26,972 nt of DNA from Blattamonas nauphoetae (GCA_033064195.1 JARBJD010000637.1:1-26972), one strand, 5' to 3'; positions 10,148-18,454 are shown, numbered from the stretch's first letter. Numbers and translations: made by a program. The notes: generated by a model from the sequence alone, not told the origin.

Positions 10148-10197
10148 AGTAGTACCGTCTATACCAACGTGGTTCCCAATTCGTTCTATACACTACT
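10148..10197. repeat. Polinton terminus of copy A (AGTAGT...ACTACT)
   Basis: A 50-base segment that starts AGTAGTACC and ends TATACACTACT. It aligns with 15993-16039, sharing GGTTCCCA and the ACTACT end. Polinton ends in the AG...CT style fit. Immediately after it, the sequence switches to the region upstream of the copy B capsid-like gene, identical in phase to 1859 onward, which marks 10197 as the end of the element. Confidence 0.65.
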
Positions 10198-10205
10198 ATG
10201 ATATT

Positions 10206-10229
10206 GTATTTTTTATTTTTCTATAAATG
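10206..10229 (+). promoter_or_regulatory. Start-proximal T-rich promoter-like box, capsid-like gene B
   Basis: GTATTTTTTATTTTTC then ATAAATG. Only about ten bases separate the box from the terminus of copy A, so the core promoter survives the junction. Confidence 0.5.
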
Positions 10230-11915
10230 AGAAGCATCAGATCAAATCAATCCAAACCAACATCGACATTAATTGAGCAAATTGAAGTGCAATCATACTT
10301 GCCAAAACAGTGGGATTCAGAACCTCACATCTACTCCATCCAAGAAGTGCATCCAACAAATCCTCCCATGCCATGCAGAATTGGAGACGAGATTGAAGTT
10401 CCATTGTGCTATGACGGTCATGATGTTGCTGAGTTTGCGAAGAGTCATTTACGAATAGATCTAACTGTTACTGATCCTTTTTACCAACCATTCGATGGAG
10501 CTAAATTTGGGATGATTGGACAATATGGAATGTTCTACGGATATAAATCATCATCAGATGCAATTCGAGACATGAGACTCGTCGACAGTAAAGGAAACAT
10601 CATTGACAATTCACTACAGAATAATCATGTTCACGAATCATTTCTGTATCACACTTTCAAGTCTTTTGAAGAGAAAAACAACATGAAACATTGCTACAGT
10701 CTTTTTGAAAATGTCCAGAGAATGGATCCAAGCGTGTGTGGATTCTATTTTGTTCCAACACTCAATGGAAACAAAGCACCTTTCACCGCGACAATTCCAC
10801 TGGTTATTCCATTTGTGAACCTCCTCCCATTGAGTACCTTTGATCAGTATCCTAATTCCATCTTTGGCAATTTACGTTTGAGATTTCACTTGACAACAGA
10901 TTCACTTGTGTATTGTCCCGTTCGAGTTTCAACTGTTGTTAGAAAAACACTTGAGGTGGTCAGAGATCTATTTCCAGACAAAAATATTACTACTATAGTT
11001 GATCAAGATGGAATGCATCAACTGGGTGAGAATGAATACTCCACTCTGACACAAGAATTTACCCAAATTGGAAATCCAGTGATTCAATACGATCAAACTG
11101 CTCATCATACAGCCACAACTGTTAATGAGGTTAGAACGAAGGTATCCACTTCAACTGTCTGGTCTTCATCAGTGGATAAAGTCACATCCGTTTGCTACGG
11201 ATATCAAATCACTGATGCAACGAAGCAATCCCTCTTCAACACGTATTCAAAGACATTGTACGTCTTGAAAGCAGAAAGAATTGACACACAATCATTTCAA
11301 TCATCTGCAAATGCAATGGGAGTGAGATCAAACATCAGCATCAAACTCAACAATCTTATGAATCTAATGTGCTTATTCCCAGAAAGACCAAATGAATGTA
11401 CAGTCTTCAGAAATCCTCATTATGTTGGCTTATTCGAAATGCTTGGATCCAACTTTCCCAATTTCCCAATGTCAACGATATCACCTGAGTTCTATCAAAT
11501 GATGATGGTGAATGGTGACTTCATTGGTTGTTCCGCAACGGAAGAGTTTGAAAATTCAATTTGTATGTCACGTATTGCTAGCCACAATGGAGGGTCGTTT
11601 AAGAGAACTAGAGCAGTAACGGATGCAACTTCATTCACATTCATGGTTCCAACAGATCGAAGTGAAATCGCTGGTGGTGAAGAAGGTATCTCAACAGCAG
11701 AATCAGTGAATATCGTCTACAGAGGATCACCAATCAATCAGGGAGAACTTGATCCATATTTCACATCAACTCCAGAAGGTCCTCCTCCACCCATTTTTGC
11801 ATTACATCAAGCTACATATTGGCTGTTCTGGATTGAGAATGGACAACCACGAGTGCGATATGTCATTGATCGTCGACTCCAAGAAGCCTATGAAGAAGTG
11901 AAGAGAGGATATTAA
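10227..11915 (+). CDS. Candidate double-jelly-roll major capsid protein, copy B
   Basis: An intact 562-residue frame, the counterpart of 1888-3567. Long blocks are identical or nearly so, for example the first 70 residues and the block around YGYQITDATKQSLFNTYSKT. Other blocks are replaced outright: about residues 85-100, 170-187, 235-270, 278-305 and 443-463. The conserved IFGNLRLRFHL core and the proline-rich C-terminal part are kept. The same T-rich box and ATAAATG precede the start. The function is inferred as for copy A. Clustered divergence suits surface-exposed loops of a capsid protein. Confidence 0.55.
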   Translation: MRSIRSNQSKPTSTLIEQIEVQSYLPKQWDSEPHIYSIQEVHPTNPPMPCRIGDEIEVPLCYDGHDVAEFAKSHLRIDLTVTDPFYQPFDGAKFGMIGQYGMFYGYKSSSDAIRDMRLVDSKGNIIDNSLQNNHVHESFLYHTFKSFEEKNNMKHCYSLFENVQRMDPSVCGFYFVPTLNGNKAPFTATIPLVIPFVNLLPLSTFDQYPNSIFGNLRLRFHLTTDSLVYCPVRVSTVVRKTLEVVRDLFPDKNITTIVDQDGMHQLGENEYSTLTQEFTQIGNPVIQYDQTAHHTATTVNEVRTKVSTSTVWSSSVDKVTSVCYGYQITDATKQSLFNTYSKTLYVLKAERIDTQSFQSSANAMGVRSNISIKLNNLMNLMCLFPERPNECTVFRNPHYVGLFEMLGSNFPNFPMSTISPEFYQMMMVNGDFIGCSATEEFENSICMSRIASHNGGSFKRTRAVTDATSFTFMVPTDRSEIAGGEEGISTAESVNIVYRGSPINQGELDPYFTSTPEGPPPPIFALHQATYWLFWIENGQPRVRYVIDRRLQEAYEEVKRGY

Positions 11916-11970
11916 ATCAAAGATGTATTAGAATGACGAAGTCATAATATGGAATAGAACAAATATGATA

Positions 11971-11996
11971 ATTTATTTTTGTTGAAAACACAAATG
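11971..11996 (+). promoter_or_regulatory. Start-proximal promoter-like box, 136-residue gene B
   Basis: ATTTATTTTTGTTG then ACAAATG, as in copy A. Confidence 0.4.
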
Positions 11997-12404
11997 GTCA
12001 AGCGTTACTTCTCAATTCAGAATTCTCACACTGCTCAACTTCCTCCAGATTTTACCAATTCAAGAAAAAAAAAATACATCTACTTCCTCGACTGCAAACT
12101 CATTCATGTGAAGGAAGAGATTAGTGATGCATCGACAGTCATCTCAAAAGATATTCCACAGCACATTACAATCCATGGTGATTGGATTCAAACTGATGCA
12201 CACAATGATTCATTTGTTGCTTTCTGCAACGAACAGATTGCTAAGCGAAAGAAGTGGGAATTGAGTACTCGACAATCAATAGTGAAGATCTGGTTCAAAG
12301 ACAGTTCTGGTGAATCAATTGAGATGGAAACAACGGAAACAATCAATGGAAAAATCATCAAGGAGTATTATGAATTTCTGGTTGATCTCATGTTGGAGTA
12401 TTAG
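11994..12404 (+). CDS. 136-residue virion-cassette protein, function unknown, copy B
   Basis: Intact and nearly identical to 3636-4046. The differences include DAHNDSFVA in place of DAFNDSYVA and METTET in place of METSET. The start MVKRYFS at 11994 was chosen over an in-frame upstream ATG because ACAAATG and the T-rich box are conserved in both copies. The run of ten A (12065-12074) and the 17-base tail-to-tail overlap with the spike gene are also conserved. The function is unknown. It presumably serves the virion with its neighbours. Confidence 0.6.
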   Translation: MVKRYFSIQNSHTAQLPPDFTNSRKKKYIYFLDCKLIHVKEEISDASTVISKDIPQHITIHGDWIQTDAHNDSFVAFCNEQIAKRKKWELSTRQSIVKIWFKDSSGESIEMETTETINGKIIKEYYEFLVDLMLEY

Positions 12405-13260
12405 TCATTGTTTCGATCAGGGAATTATATTTTTGGATGAGTTCATTGATGAGTGTCTGTTGATGTCCGACAATGCTACTCAGTTCCTGAATGGCTTTGA
12501 GACAGAAGCAAGAGAGTTCTGCATAATCAACTTGAAGACAATCTGGATTGGAATCATTCACGACTTCCGGAAATATTTCTTGGATCTGTTGAGCAATCAA
12601 ACCAATATGTTTCTTCTCACTTTCCTTCTTCAAGCATTCACATTTCTCTTTACAGTTCTTCAAGTGTTCTTCATCAGTCTCGTTCTCGATTTGTTTTGTC
12701 ACCTTGTTGATCTTCGAGTCGAATGTGTTGAACTGATACTGCACGATTTCCACTTTATTCAGTTGCTCGAGAACATCGGGGTACGGTTCAATATTTCTTT
12801 TCACTCTTCTGTCTGACAGTTGAGAAAAACTTCCTGTTGTGGATATTGAAAATACTCCTGAACCAGTATCCTCATCGTAGTAATACAATGCTGGTGAGTC
12901 ACACGGTGACCACATAATGATACCATCACCATTGAACTGAATTCCTGATGTTTCTGAAAGCGATTGTGAAATTGAAATGCCAGACTTAAATGTTGAAGCC
13001 GGATATGTTCCAGGATACTTCGGAAGTGATCCCTCTGATATATTCCACTTCGCTTCATTCACATTGATCAATCCTCCGATTTCTGGTGTCGTGATCGATC
13101 CATTTGTGCTCACCACTTTCTGAATTGAAGATATTGCTGTCTTGTGTGCTTCTGATGTCTTCTGAAGTGATTCAATCACTGCCGAATTCTCGTTGGTTGT
13201 TGACAGAGTATGATCAATCATTTTCTCAATCATTTGTGAATTGTATTTTTGTCGATTCAT
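12388..13260 (-). CDS. Spike/fibre-like protein with S74 intramolecular chaperone domain, copy B
   Basis: An intact frame of 290 residues from MNRQKYNSQ. It is the same protein as 4030-4932, with a coiled-coil region shorter by 14 residues. The shaft and the S74 domain are nearly unchanged: the SDRRVKRNI motif has its Ser at about residue 149, and HIGLIAQQIQEIFPEVV follows. The gene faces the 136-residue gene and its upstream side touches the terminal repeat at 13301, so its promoter must be very short or lie partly in the terminal repeat. Role as in copy A: a self-processing trimeric attachment spike, inferred from the domain. Confidence 0.8.
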   Translation of the reverse strand: MNRQKYNSQMIEKMIDHTLSTTNENSAVIESLQKTSEAHKTAISSIQKVVSTNGSITTPEIGGLINVNEAKWNISEGSLPKYPGTYPASTFKSGISISQSLSETSGIQFNGDGIIMWSPCDSPALYYYDEDTGSGVFSISTTGSFSQLSDRRVKRNIEPYPDVLEQLNKVEIVQYQFNTFDSKINKVTKQIENETDEEHLKNCKEKCECLKKESEKKHIGLIAQQIQEIFPEVVNDSNPDCLQVDYAELSCFCLKAIQELSSIVGHQQTLINELIQKYNSLIETMTNTPT

Positions 13261-13300
13261 TTTTGGTTGCTCTTTCATTGGCAATAAAATTCTTGATTCT

Positions 13301-13438
13301 CTCATGAACATACGTCACCGGCACATTATTTCTGACATACTCAGAGACCAGCGTACAGTTCTCTTCTCTCATTGATTCAATTAATGCTTGTTCTGAACAT
13401 ACTCGACGTCTTTCCTTGTACATCTCAGTTGGATTCAT
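13301..13438 (-). pseudogene. Partial small repeat-protein gene at edge of terminal repeat, copy B
   Basis: Corresponds to the first 46 residues of the protein at 18019-18408: MNPTEMYKERRRVCSEQALI against MNPTELYNERRRVCSEQALI, continuing to TYVHE. Similarity stops at 13301, where the terminal repeat ends and the spike-gene side begins. The gene is therefore complete only at the polymerase end of the element, which is expected when a terminal repeat edge falls inside a gene. Confidence 0.7.
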
Positions 13439-13460
13439 TTAATACAAATTAAAAAATTCA
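13436..13460 (-). promoter_or_regulatory. Promoter-like box in terminal repeat, copy B
   Basis: On the minus strand, GAATTTTTTAATTTGTA followed by TTAAATG. It is identical to the box at 18001-18021. Confidence 0.45.
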
Positions 13461-15140
13461 GAATTAGATTTTCTTTCGTTGATTTCTCAGTTTTGGATTT
13501 TTCACTAGAAACAAGGATCAGTGGGTTCGATCACTCATTTCTCAAGAGTGCTTGTTTCGTTCCGATTCTTCGCGTTTTGGATTCTCCGGAACTGTAGGAT
13601 CATCGTGGTATGCTCCGTTTTTTGGATTTTCCGAACTTTTGCAGAGATATTTGAGGTTTCACAACCAGGTCCAGATCTCGGTAAAAGTATGCATTCTTCA
13701 CCATATCGACATCATTTTTATCTTGTTTCAGCTCTGTTTTCACTAGTTTCAACCGAATTGTCACTTCATTTTCACTCGTTTTGTTTTCATTTTCATGACC
13801 ACTTCCGTCTTCGTTTTCTCGTTGATTGCTGTTTTTAACCACTTCATTCATACTCAGTTCGTTCAAACTTTTTCTCCAATACAACACACTAATTTCTGTT
13901 AAGTGAAGATTCCGGACTTTTACCGAGATCTCACTTTCAACGGCTCACTTCATATCTCGGAATTTTTCCGTAATCTTCATCATTTCACGAACATTTTTGA
14001 TCACTTTTTGTTGTTTTAAAGAGAGAAAAACCGGAACACAGACCTAATTTTCACTATTGACGCCACATTTCATACCGTTTTCACGTTCGTCAATTTCCCT
14101 CTCAGTTTCATACTTGCCCGTTTTGTTCATGTTTCATTCGCTTTCTTTTACTCTGTTTTTGTGAAAAAGTTGATGAAAAGTTGACTAAAATGATGTGCTA
14201 GTGAAGTGAGAACGGCCCACAAAATGGAAGTGATATGAGCAAAATGAAGAGGAATGATGAAGAGATCAAATGTGAAATGGGGAGAGAAAGTGATGAAATG
14301 AAAGGGACTACAGTCGGTTTTGAAGTGACAAAAACGGTCAAAAGTTGAGAAGTGAAAACATGAAAAAGTGACTTTATGAGAGAACTATCCGACAAAATCT
14401 CCTCAAAATTTGAGCACACCTTACTCAGACCGTGAGAAAGAAGGATTTGCGACGAAATTCAGATCAAAAAATCCATAGTGTCAAAATGTTGGTGCAAATG
14501 TGTCGTCACAAGTGTGATCGAAAAACCGACCCTCCAGAGCGAACTATAGGTGATGTACAACCAGAATTCTCAAAAAAGCGTCGCTTGAGTGTAATTGTGA
14601 AGTGGTTGACGTGAAATCAATGAGAAATGAAAATTGACAAAAAATTGTGAAAACGATCGTGTGTCGAGGATCGTCAGAACCGAATGACGCGAATACCTGT
14701 CCACTATCGATTTGACATGTTTTGAGACCATCAGAGGGCGAAAAGTGACGTGTAGGAGAAGAGCGAGACGTCACTTTCTCCTCCTTAAAAATTTTGTCAT
14801 TTTCAAAATATGTTGTGGGGTCGGATCAAACTTTTTTTTCAAAAGTGCTTTTTTCCTAAAATTTCACCTATCAAACTCAATTTCGTAATTTTAGAACGTG
14901 TTTGAACACAATTTGAGACATAAAGGTGTTCATAGTGGCGAAATCTGAACATCGACTTTTTCGTCACTTTTTCGACCTAAGTTCGGTACACAGTTCGACG
15001 AATTCTCAACCGATTTTCATCAGGATTGTTTTGATCGATGACCGACAGTGTCCCCGAGATTTTAGAATTTTTTTCAGAATTTTTCGAAATGGTTATCATG
15101 TTGGATTTCAGTGATTTGTGGTCAAAAATAGATTTTCAGT
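13441..15140 (+). repeat. Non-coding terminal module, copy B
   Basis: About 1.7 kb without a supported gene. The first half is rich in TTTCAC/TTTTCA words. From about 14165 it switches to GTGAAA-rich sequence, and the last 350 bases are unique-looking, with CCTAAGTTCGGTAC near 14980. It is flanked on both sides by divergent family genes (starts near 13438 and an end near 15145, both minus). It is present three times in the window. A role in replication, packaging or transcription control is possible but unproven. Confidence 0.6.
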
Positions 15141-15144
15141 ATTT

Positions 15145-15737
15145 TCATGACCTTTCGTGGTACTTTCTCAAGTGAGGGCGGTCTCCAAAATACAACCAAT
15201 TGTCCAAGCGAACGTAATACTCATTCTTTGTTCGTAAATCGCGATATTTGAATGGCTCAAGTACCTTTGTGTATGTTCCAATGAGTTCACAATTCTCTTT
15301 TTTCAGTTCATTTTCAACGAACGATTGTGTGTATCGTTTTCGTTTGTTCTGATGAGTTCTGAATCCTTTCATCCATTTTGATGGGATTACTATCCATTCA
15401 ATTCCTTCATGTCGATATGTTACTGGAGTACTTGAATGAGTGTATTCAGAAATGAGTTCACAATTCTCATTTTTCATTGATTCAATAAGCTTCTCTTTTG
15501 TGCAACGATTTGCTGGTCGAAGATATTTCTGGCGATTCAGATGTGGTCTGTATCCTTTGACGAAACTATTGACGTACACTTGATAAGTTTCATCTGGTTT
15601 CTCTTCGAGATAGTATCGAAAGTACTTCCAGTGAGATAAGTTGTTCCTTGTCGATTGAGAGTTGGAGGTGATTTCATTTTCAAATCTTCTTTGTCCAAAA
15701 TTTCCAGTAGTTGTGTTGGTGTCAAGACGCTGCTCAT
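15145..15737 (-). pseudogene. Small repeat-protein gene of the terminal repeat, copy B
   Basis: Starts MSSVLTPTQLLEIL at 15737 behind a T-rich box and ATAAAATG. It encodes about three repeats of roughly 45-60 residues. Each runs as leu/ile-E..., NCEL(I/V)(S/G)xY, a V.(Y/F)...(Y/F)R core, a W plus basic residues, and a closing (R/F)(P/T)H. The pattern recalls repeats that accompany viral and phage homing-type endonucleases, but no nuclease motif is visible. It is a paralogue of 18019-18408. About one break was seen. It lies between the non-coding module and the terminus. Confidence 0.5.
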
Positions 15738-15757
15738 TTTATACAAATTAAAAAATT
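15735..15757 (-). promoter_or_regulatory. Promoter-like box of small gene in terminal repeat
   Basis: On the minus strand, CAATTTTTTAATTTGTA followed by ATAAAATG. Nearly the same word precedes 18019 and 18452. Confidence 0.45.
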
Positions 15758-15992
15758 GAATAAAAAAAGAAATCGACGTTGTTTTCTAAAAGTACTCAAA
15801 ATTTGCTTCAAAAAAGACACTTTTCAAGAGGTCCGTTTTTCGCCTTTATTTTTGAATTTACAGCAAAATATTGACTACTCTGAAATGTCAATATTTTCAG
15901 TAGTAAGTGAGATGGAAATTAGAATGAGTCATATTAAAAAAAATCAATTGGCTCTGAGATTCAAAATGATTTCTCGTTCCAATTCTCCTAGG
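15738..15992. other. Subterminal region of copy B
   Basis: No gene supported. It contains the minus-strand promoter-like box of the 15737 start and a small imperfect palindrome, ACTACTCTGAAA (15874) against TTTTCAGTAGT (15894-15904), whose ends echo the terminal ACTACT/AGTAGT words. Confidence 0.4.
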
Positions 15993-16039
15993 AGTATCAC
16001 CTATGCCAGTTTGGTTCCCATTTCGCTTATACCACTACT
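15993..16039. repeat. Polinton terminus of copy B (ends ACTACT)
   Basis: Reads AGTATCACC to CCACTACT and aligns with 10148-10197, sharing GGTTCCCA. The inverted repeat with copy C begins exactly after this word, and a small gene is cut at the same point on the right. Both facts place the element end at 16039. Confidence 0.65.
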
Positions 16040-16323
16040 CCCCAGTACCATATCGACACGAAGGAATCGAATGGATAGTAATCCCATCAAAATGGATGAA
16101 AGGATTCAGAACTCATCAGAACAAACGAAAACGATACACACAATCGTTTGTTGAAAATGAATTGAAAAAAGAGAATTGTGAACTCATTGGAACATACACA
16201 AAGGTACTTGAGCCATTCAAATATCGTGATTTACGAACAAAGAATGAGTTTTACGTTCGCTTGGACAATTGGTTGTATTTTGGAGATCGTCCTCACTTGA
16301 GAAAGTACCATGAAAGGTCTTGA
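16040..16323 (+). pseudogene. Small repeat-protein gene interrupted by the terminus of copy B
   Basis: Encodes the C-terminal part of the same protein as 15145-15737, from about YRHEGIEW to RPHLRKYHERS, with one visible residue difference (NEFYV against NEYYV). The rest of the gene is not beside it, because copy B ends here. An open frame runs back into the terminus, but that part is not a gene. Confidence 0.7.
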
Positions 16324-16324
16324 A

Positions 16325-18000
16325 ACTACTAAAAATCTATTTTTGACCACAAATCAGTCGAATCCAATGTGAGAACCATTTCGAAAAATTCTGAAAAAAA
16401 TTCTAAAATCTCGGGGACACTGTCGGTCATCGATCAAGACAATCCTGATGAAAATCGGTTGAGAATTCGTCGAACTGTGTACCGAACTTAGGTCGAAAAA
16501 GTGACGAAAAAGTCGATGTTCAGATTTCGCCACTATGAACACCTTTATGTCTCAAATTGTGTTCAAACACGTTCTAAAATTACGAAATTGATGTTGATAG
16601 GTGAAATTTTAGGAAAAAAGCACTTTTGAAAAAAAAGTTAGATCCGACCCCACAACATATTTTGAAAATGACAAAATTTTTAAGGAGGAGAAAGTGACGT
16701 CTCGCTCTTCTCCTACACGTCACTTTTCGCCCTCTGATGGTCTCAAAACATGTCAAATCGATAGTGGACAGGTATTCGCGTCATTCGGTTCTGACGATCC
16801 TCGACACACGATCGTTTTCACAATTTTTTGTCAATTTTCATTTCTCATTGATTTCACGTCAACCACTTCACAATTACACTCAAGCGACGCTTTTTTGAGA
16901 ATTCTGGTTGTACATCACCTATAGTTCGCTCTGGAGGGTCGGTTTTTCGATCACACTTGTGACGACACATTTGCACCAACATTTTGACACTATGGATTTT
17001 TTGATCTGAATTTCGTCGCAAATCCTTCTTTCTCACGGTCTGAGTAAGGTGTGCTCAAATTTTGAGGAGATTTTGTCGGATAGTTCTCTCATAAAGTCAC
17101 TTTTTCATGTTTTCACTTCTCAACTTTTGACCGTTTTTGTCACTTCAAAACCGACTGTAGTCCCTTTCATTTCATCACTTTCTCTCCCCATTTCACATTT
17201 GATCTCTTCATCATTCCTCTTCATTTTGCTCATATCACTTCCATTTTGTGGGCCGTTCTCACTTCACTAGCACATCATTTTAGTCAACTTTTCATCAACT
17301 TTTTCACAAAAACAGAGTAAAAGAAAGCGAATGAAACATGAACAAAACGGGCAAGTATGAAACTGAGAGGGAAATTGACGAACGTGAAAAGGGTGTGAAA
17401 TGTGACACCAATAGTGAAAATTAGGTCTGTGTTCCGGTTTTTCTCTCTTTAAAACAACAAAAAGTGATCAAAAATGTTCGTGAAATGATGAAGATTACGG
17501 AAAAATACCGAGTTATGAAGTGAGCCGTTGAAAGTGGGATCTCGGTAAAAGTCTGGATTCTTCACTTAACCGAAATTAGTGCAATTCAATTGAGAAAAAG
17601 TTTGAGCGAACTGAGTATGAATGAAGTGGTTAAAAACAGTAAACAACGAAAAAACGAGGACTGAAGTGTGACCAAAAACGAAACAATAATGAGCAATAAA
17701 CAAGTGACAATTAGCCCGGAAACGGCTGAAATAAGATGAAAGTGAGAGTGAAATGATTAAGAATACATTAATGTGCAAAGATCTGCACCCGGTTGTGAAT
17801 CGCTCAATAACTCTGCAAAAGTCCGAAATCTTCAAAAAACGGAGCATACCATGATGATCCTGGAGTTCAGGAGATTCCAAAACGCGACAAATCAGAACGA
17901 AACAAGCGCTCTTGAGAAATGAGTGATCGAACCCATTGATCCTCGATTCCAGTGAAAAATCCAAAACTGAGAAATCAACGAAAGAAAATCTAATTCTGAA
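16325..18000 (-). repeat. Non-coding terminal module, copy C
   Basis: The same module as 13441-15140 in the opposite orientation. The frames it contains mirror those of the other arm because the DNA is identical, not because they are genes. The composition switch lies at about 17300. Confidence 0.6.
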
Positions 18001-18021
18001 TTTTTTAATTTGTATTAAATG
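18001..18021 (+). promoter_or_regulatory. Promoter-like box before small gene
   Basis: TTTTTTAATTTGTA then TTAAATG. It shares a 14-base core with the polymerase box. Confidence 0.5.
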
Positions 18022-18408
18022 AATCCAACTGAGTTGTACAACGAAAGACGTCGAGTATGTTCAGAACAAGCATTAATTGAATCAATGAGAGAAGAGAACT
18101 GTTCGCTAGTCTCTGAGTATGTCAGAAATAATGTGCCTGTGACGTATGTTCATGAGGGAGTTGAATGGAGAATCAAACCAAAGTTGTGGAATCAAGGAAA
18201 CAGACCTCACTTATCAAAACGTCGACACTACACTCAATCATTTGTGGAGAATGAACTGAAGAAATACAATTGTGAACTCGTAGGTGAATACACAAAAGTT
18301 CTGGTTCCATTCACATATCGAGAGATTGGCGGAAGTGAAGTGTTCAGAATTAGACTTGATTCCTGGTTAAAGGCACCGAAAAAGCCCCATCAGAGAAAAC
18401 AGAAATAA
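18019..18408 (+). CDS. Small two-repeat protein next to polymerase, function unknown
   Basis: An intact 129-residue frame with two repeats. Repeat one is LIESMREENCSLVSEYVRNN to GNRPHLSK; repeat two is FVENELKKYNCELVGEYTKV to PKKPHQRK. The repeat shape resembles modules found near HNH or GIY-YIG nucleases in viruses, a weak analogy with no catalytic motif seen. A DNA-binding role fits the basic charge. The first third lies in the terminal repeat, so only this end of the element has the whole gene. It sits 43 bases before the polymerase start and has the T-rich box and TTAAATG at its own start. Confidence 0.6.
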   Translation: MNPTELYNERRRVCSEQALIESMREENCSLVSEYVRNNVPVTYVHEGVEWRIKPKLWNQGNRPHLSKRRHYTQSFVENELKKYNCELVGEYTKVLVPFTYREIGGSEVFRIRLDSWLKAPKKPHQRKQK

Positions 18409-18430
18409 ACGCTCAACTTTTTTTATTTTC

Positions 18431-18454
18431 GGATTTTTTAATTTGTAGTAAATG
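18431..18454 (+). promoter_or_regulatory. Promoter-like box before polymerase
   Basis: GGATTTTTTAATTTGTA then GTAAATG, with a second T-rich tract a few bases upstream. Confidence 0.5.

Larger units (their letters stand above)
1..10197 (+). mobile_element. Polinton/Maverick copy A, right-hand part
   Basis: Seen: a capsid paralogue, a capsid-like gene, a 136-residue gene and a minus-strand S74 spike gene, then a long non-coding stretch ending in a terminus with AGTAGT at 10148-10153 and ACTACT at 10192-10197. Known: Polintons have terminal inverted repeats and six-base target duplications. The terminus resembles the one at 15993-16039 base for base over much of its length. Polymerase and integrase are not present in this copy, so its left part should lie before position 1. 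The copy is broken, with perhaps two or three breaks, and contains a MITE and tandem repeats. The 1888-4932 cassette is intact, which argues for a fairly recent arrival. Confidence 0.75.
13301..15429 (+). repeat. Left arm of 2.1-kb inverted repeat (terminal repeat of copy B)
   Basis: The reverse complement of 16040-18156. The inner part pairs without net gaps: paired coordinates sum to 31468 at 14198/17270, 14544/16924 and 15145/16323, and translated stretches of 73 and 76 residues are identical. The outer part pairs at a sum of 31457 and is clearly more diverged around 13550-13900. The outer edge lies at CTCATGAAC (13301), inside a small repeat-protein gene. The arm contains part of one small gene, the non-coding module and most of another small gene. 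Confidence 0.85.
10198..16039 (+). mobile_element. Polinton/Maverick copy B, right-hand part
   Basis: This copy starts directly after the ACTACT end of copy A, a few bases upstream of the promoter of a capsid-like gene. The matching sequence in copy A (from about 1859) continues further to the left, so copy B is interrupted here. It carries capsid-like gene, 136-residue gene, S74 spike gene, a terminal repeat (13301-16039) and its own ACTACT end at 16034-16039. About one break was seen, in a small gene of the terminal repeat. The likely history is that copy A inserted into copy B. The expected target duplication is the six bases 10198-10203, ATGATA. Confidence 0.7.
16040..18156 (-). repeat. 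Right arm of 2.1-kb inverted repeat (terminal repeat of copy C)
   Basis: The reverse complement of 13301-15429. The spacer between the arms is about 610 bases. The inner 1.2-1.4 kb is almost identical to the left arm. The outer part, about 17560-17970, differs by many substitutions and a net length change of 11 bases. The arm ends at CATGAG (18156) inside the gene at 18019-18408. Confidence 0.85.

Noticed and set aside
12310-12816. 168-residue plus-strand frame opposite the spike gene
   Set aside because: It is antisense to the S74 domain; the minus strand carries the conserved motif.
14198-14774. Frames of 73 and 76 residues that recur identically at 16694-17270
   Set aside because: They lie in the non-coding module and recur only because the DNA arms are identical; composition is the GTGAAA/TTTCAC repeat and no motif is present.
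15874-15904. Miniature element bounded by ACTACT and AGTAGT words
   Set aside because: Only a short imperfect palindrome is visible; similarity to the termini is limited to six bases.
13301-18156. Long terminal repeats of a retroelement
   Set aside because: The repeats are inverted rather than direct, with no reverse transcriptase, primer-binding site or TG...CA ends; polymerase and integrase types fit a Polinton.
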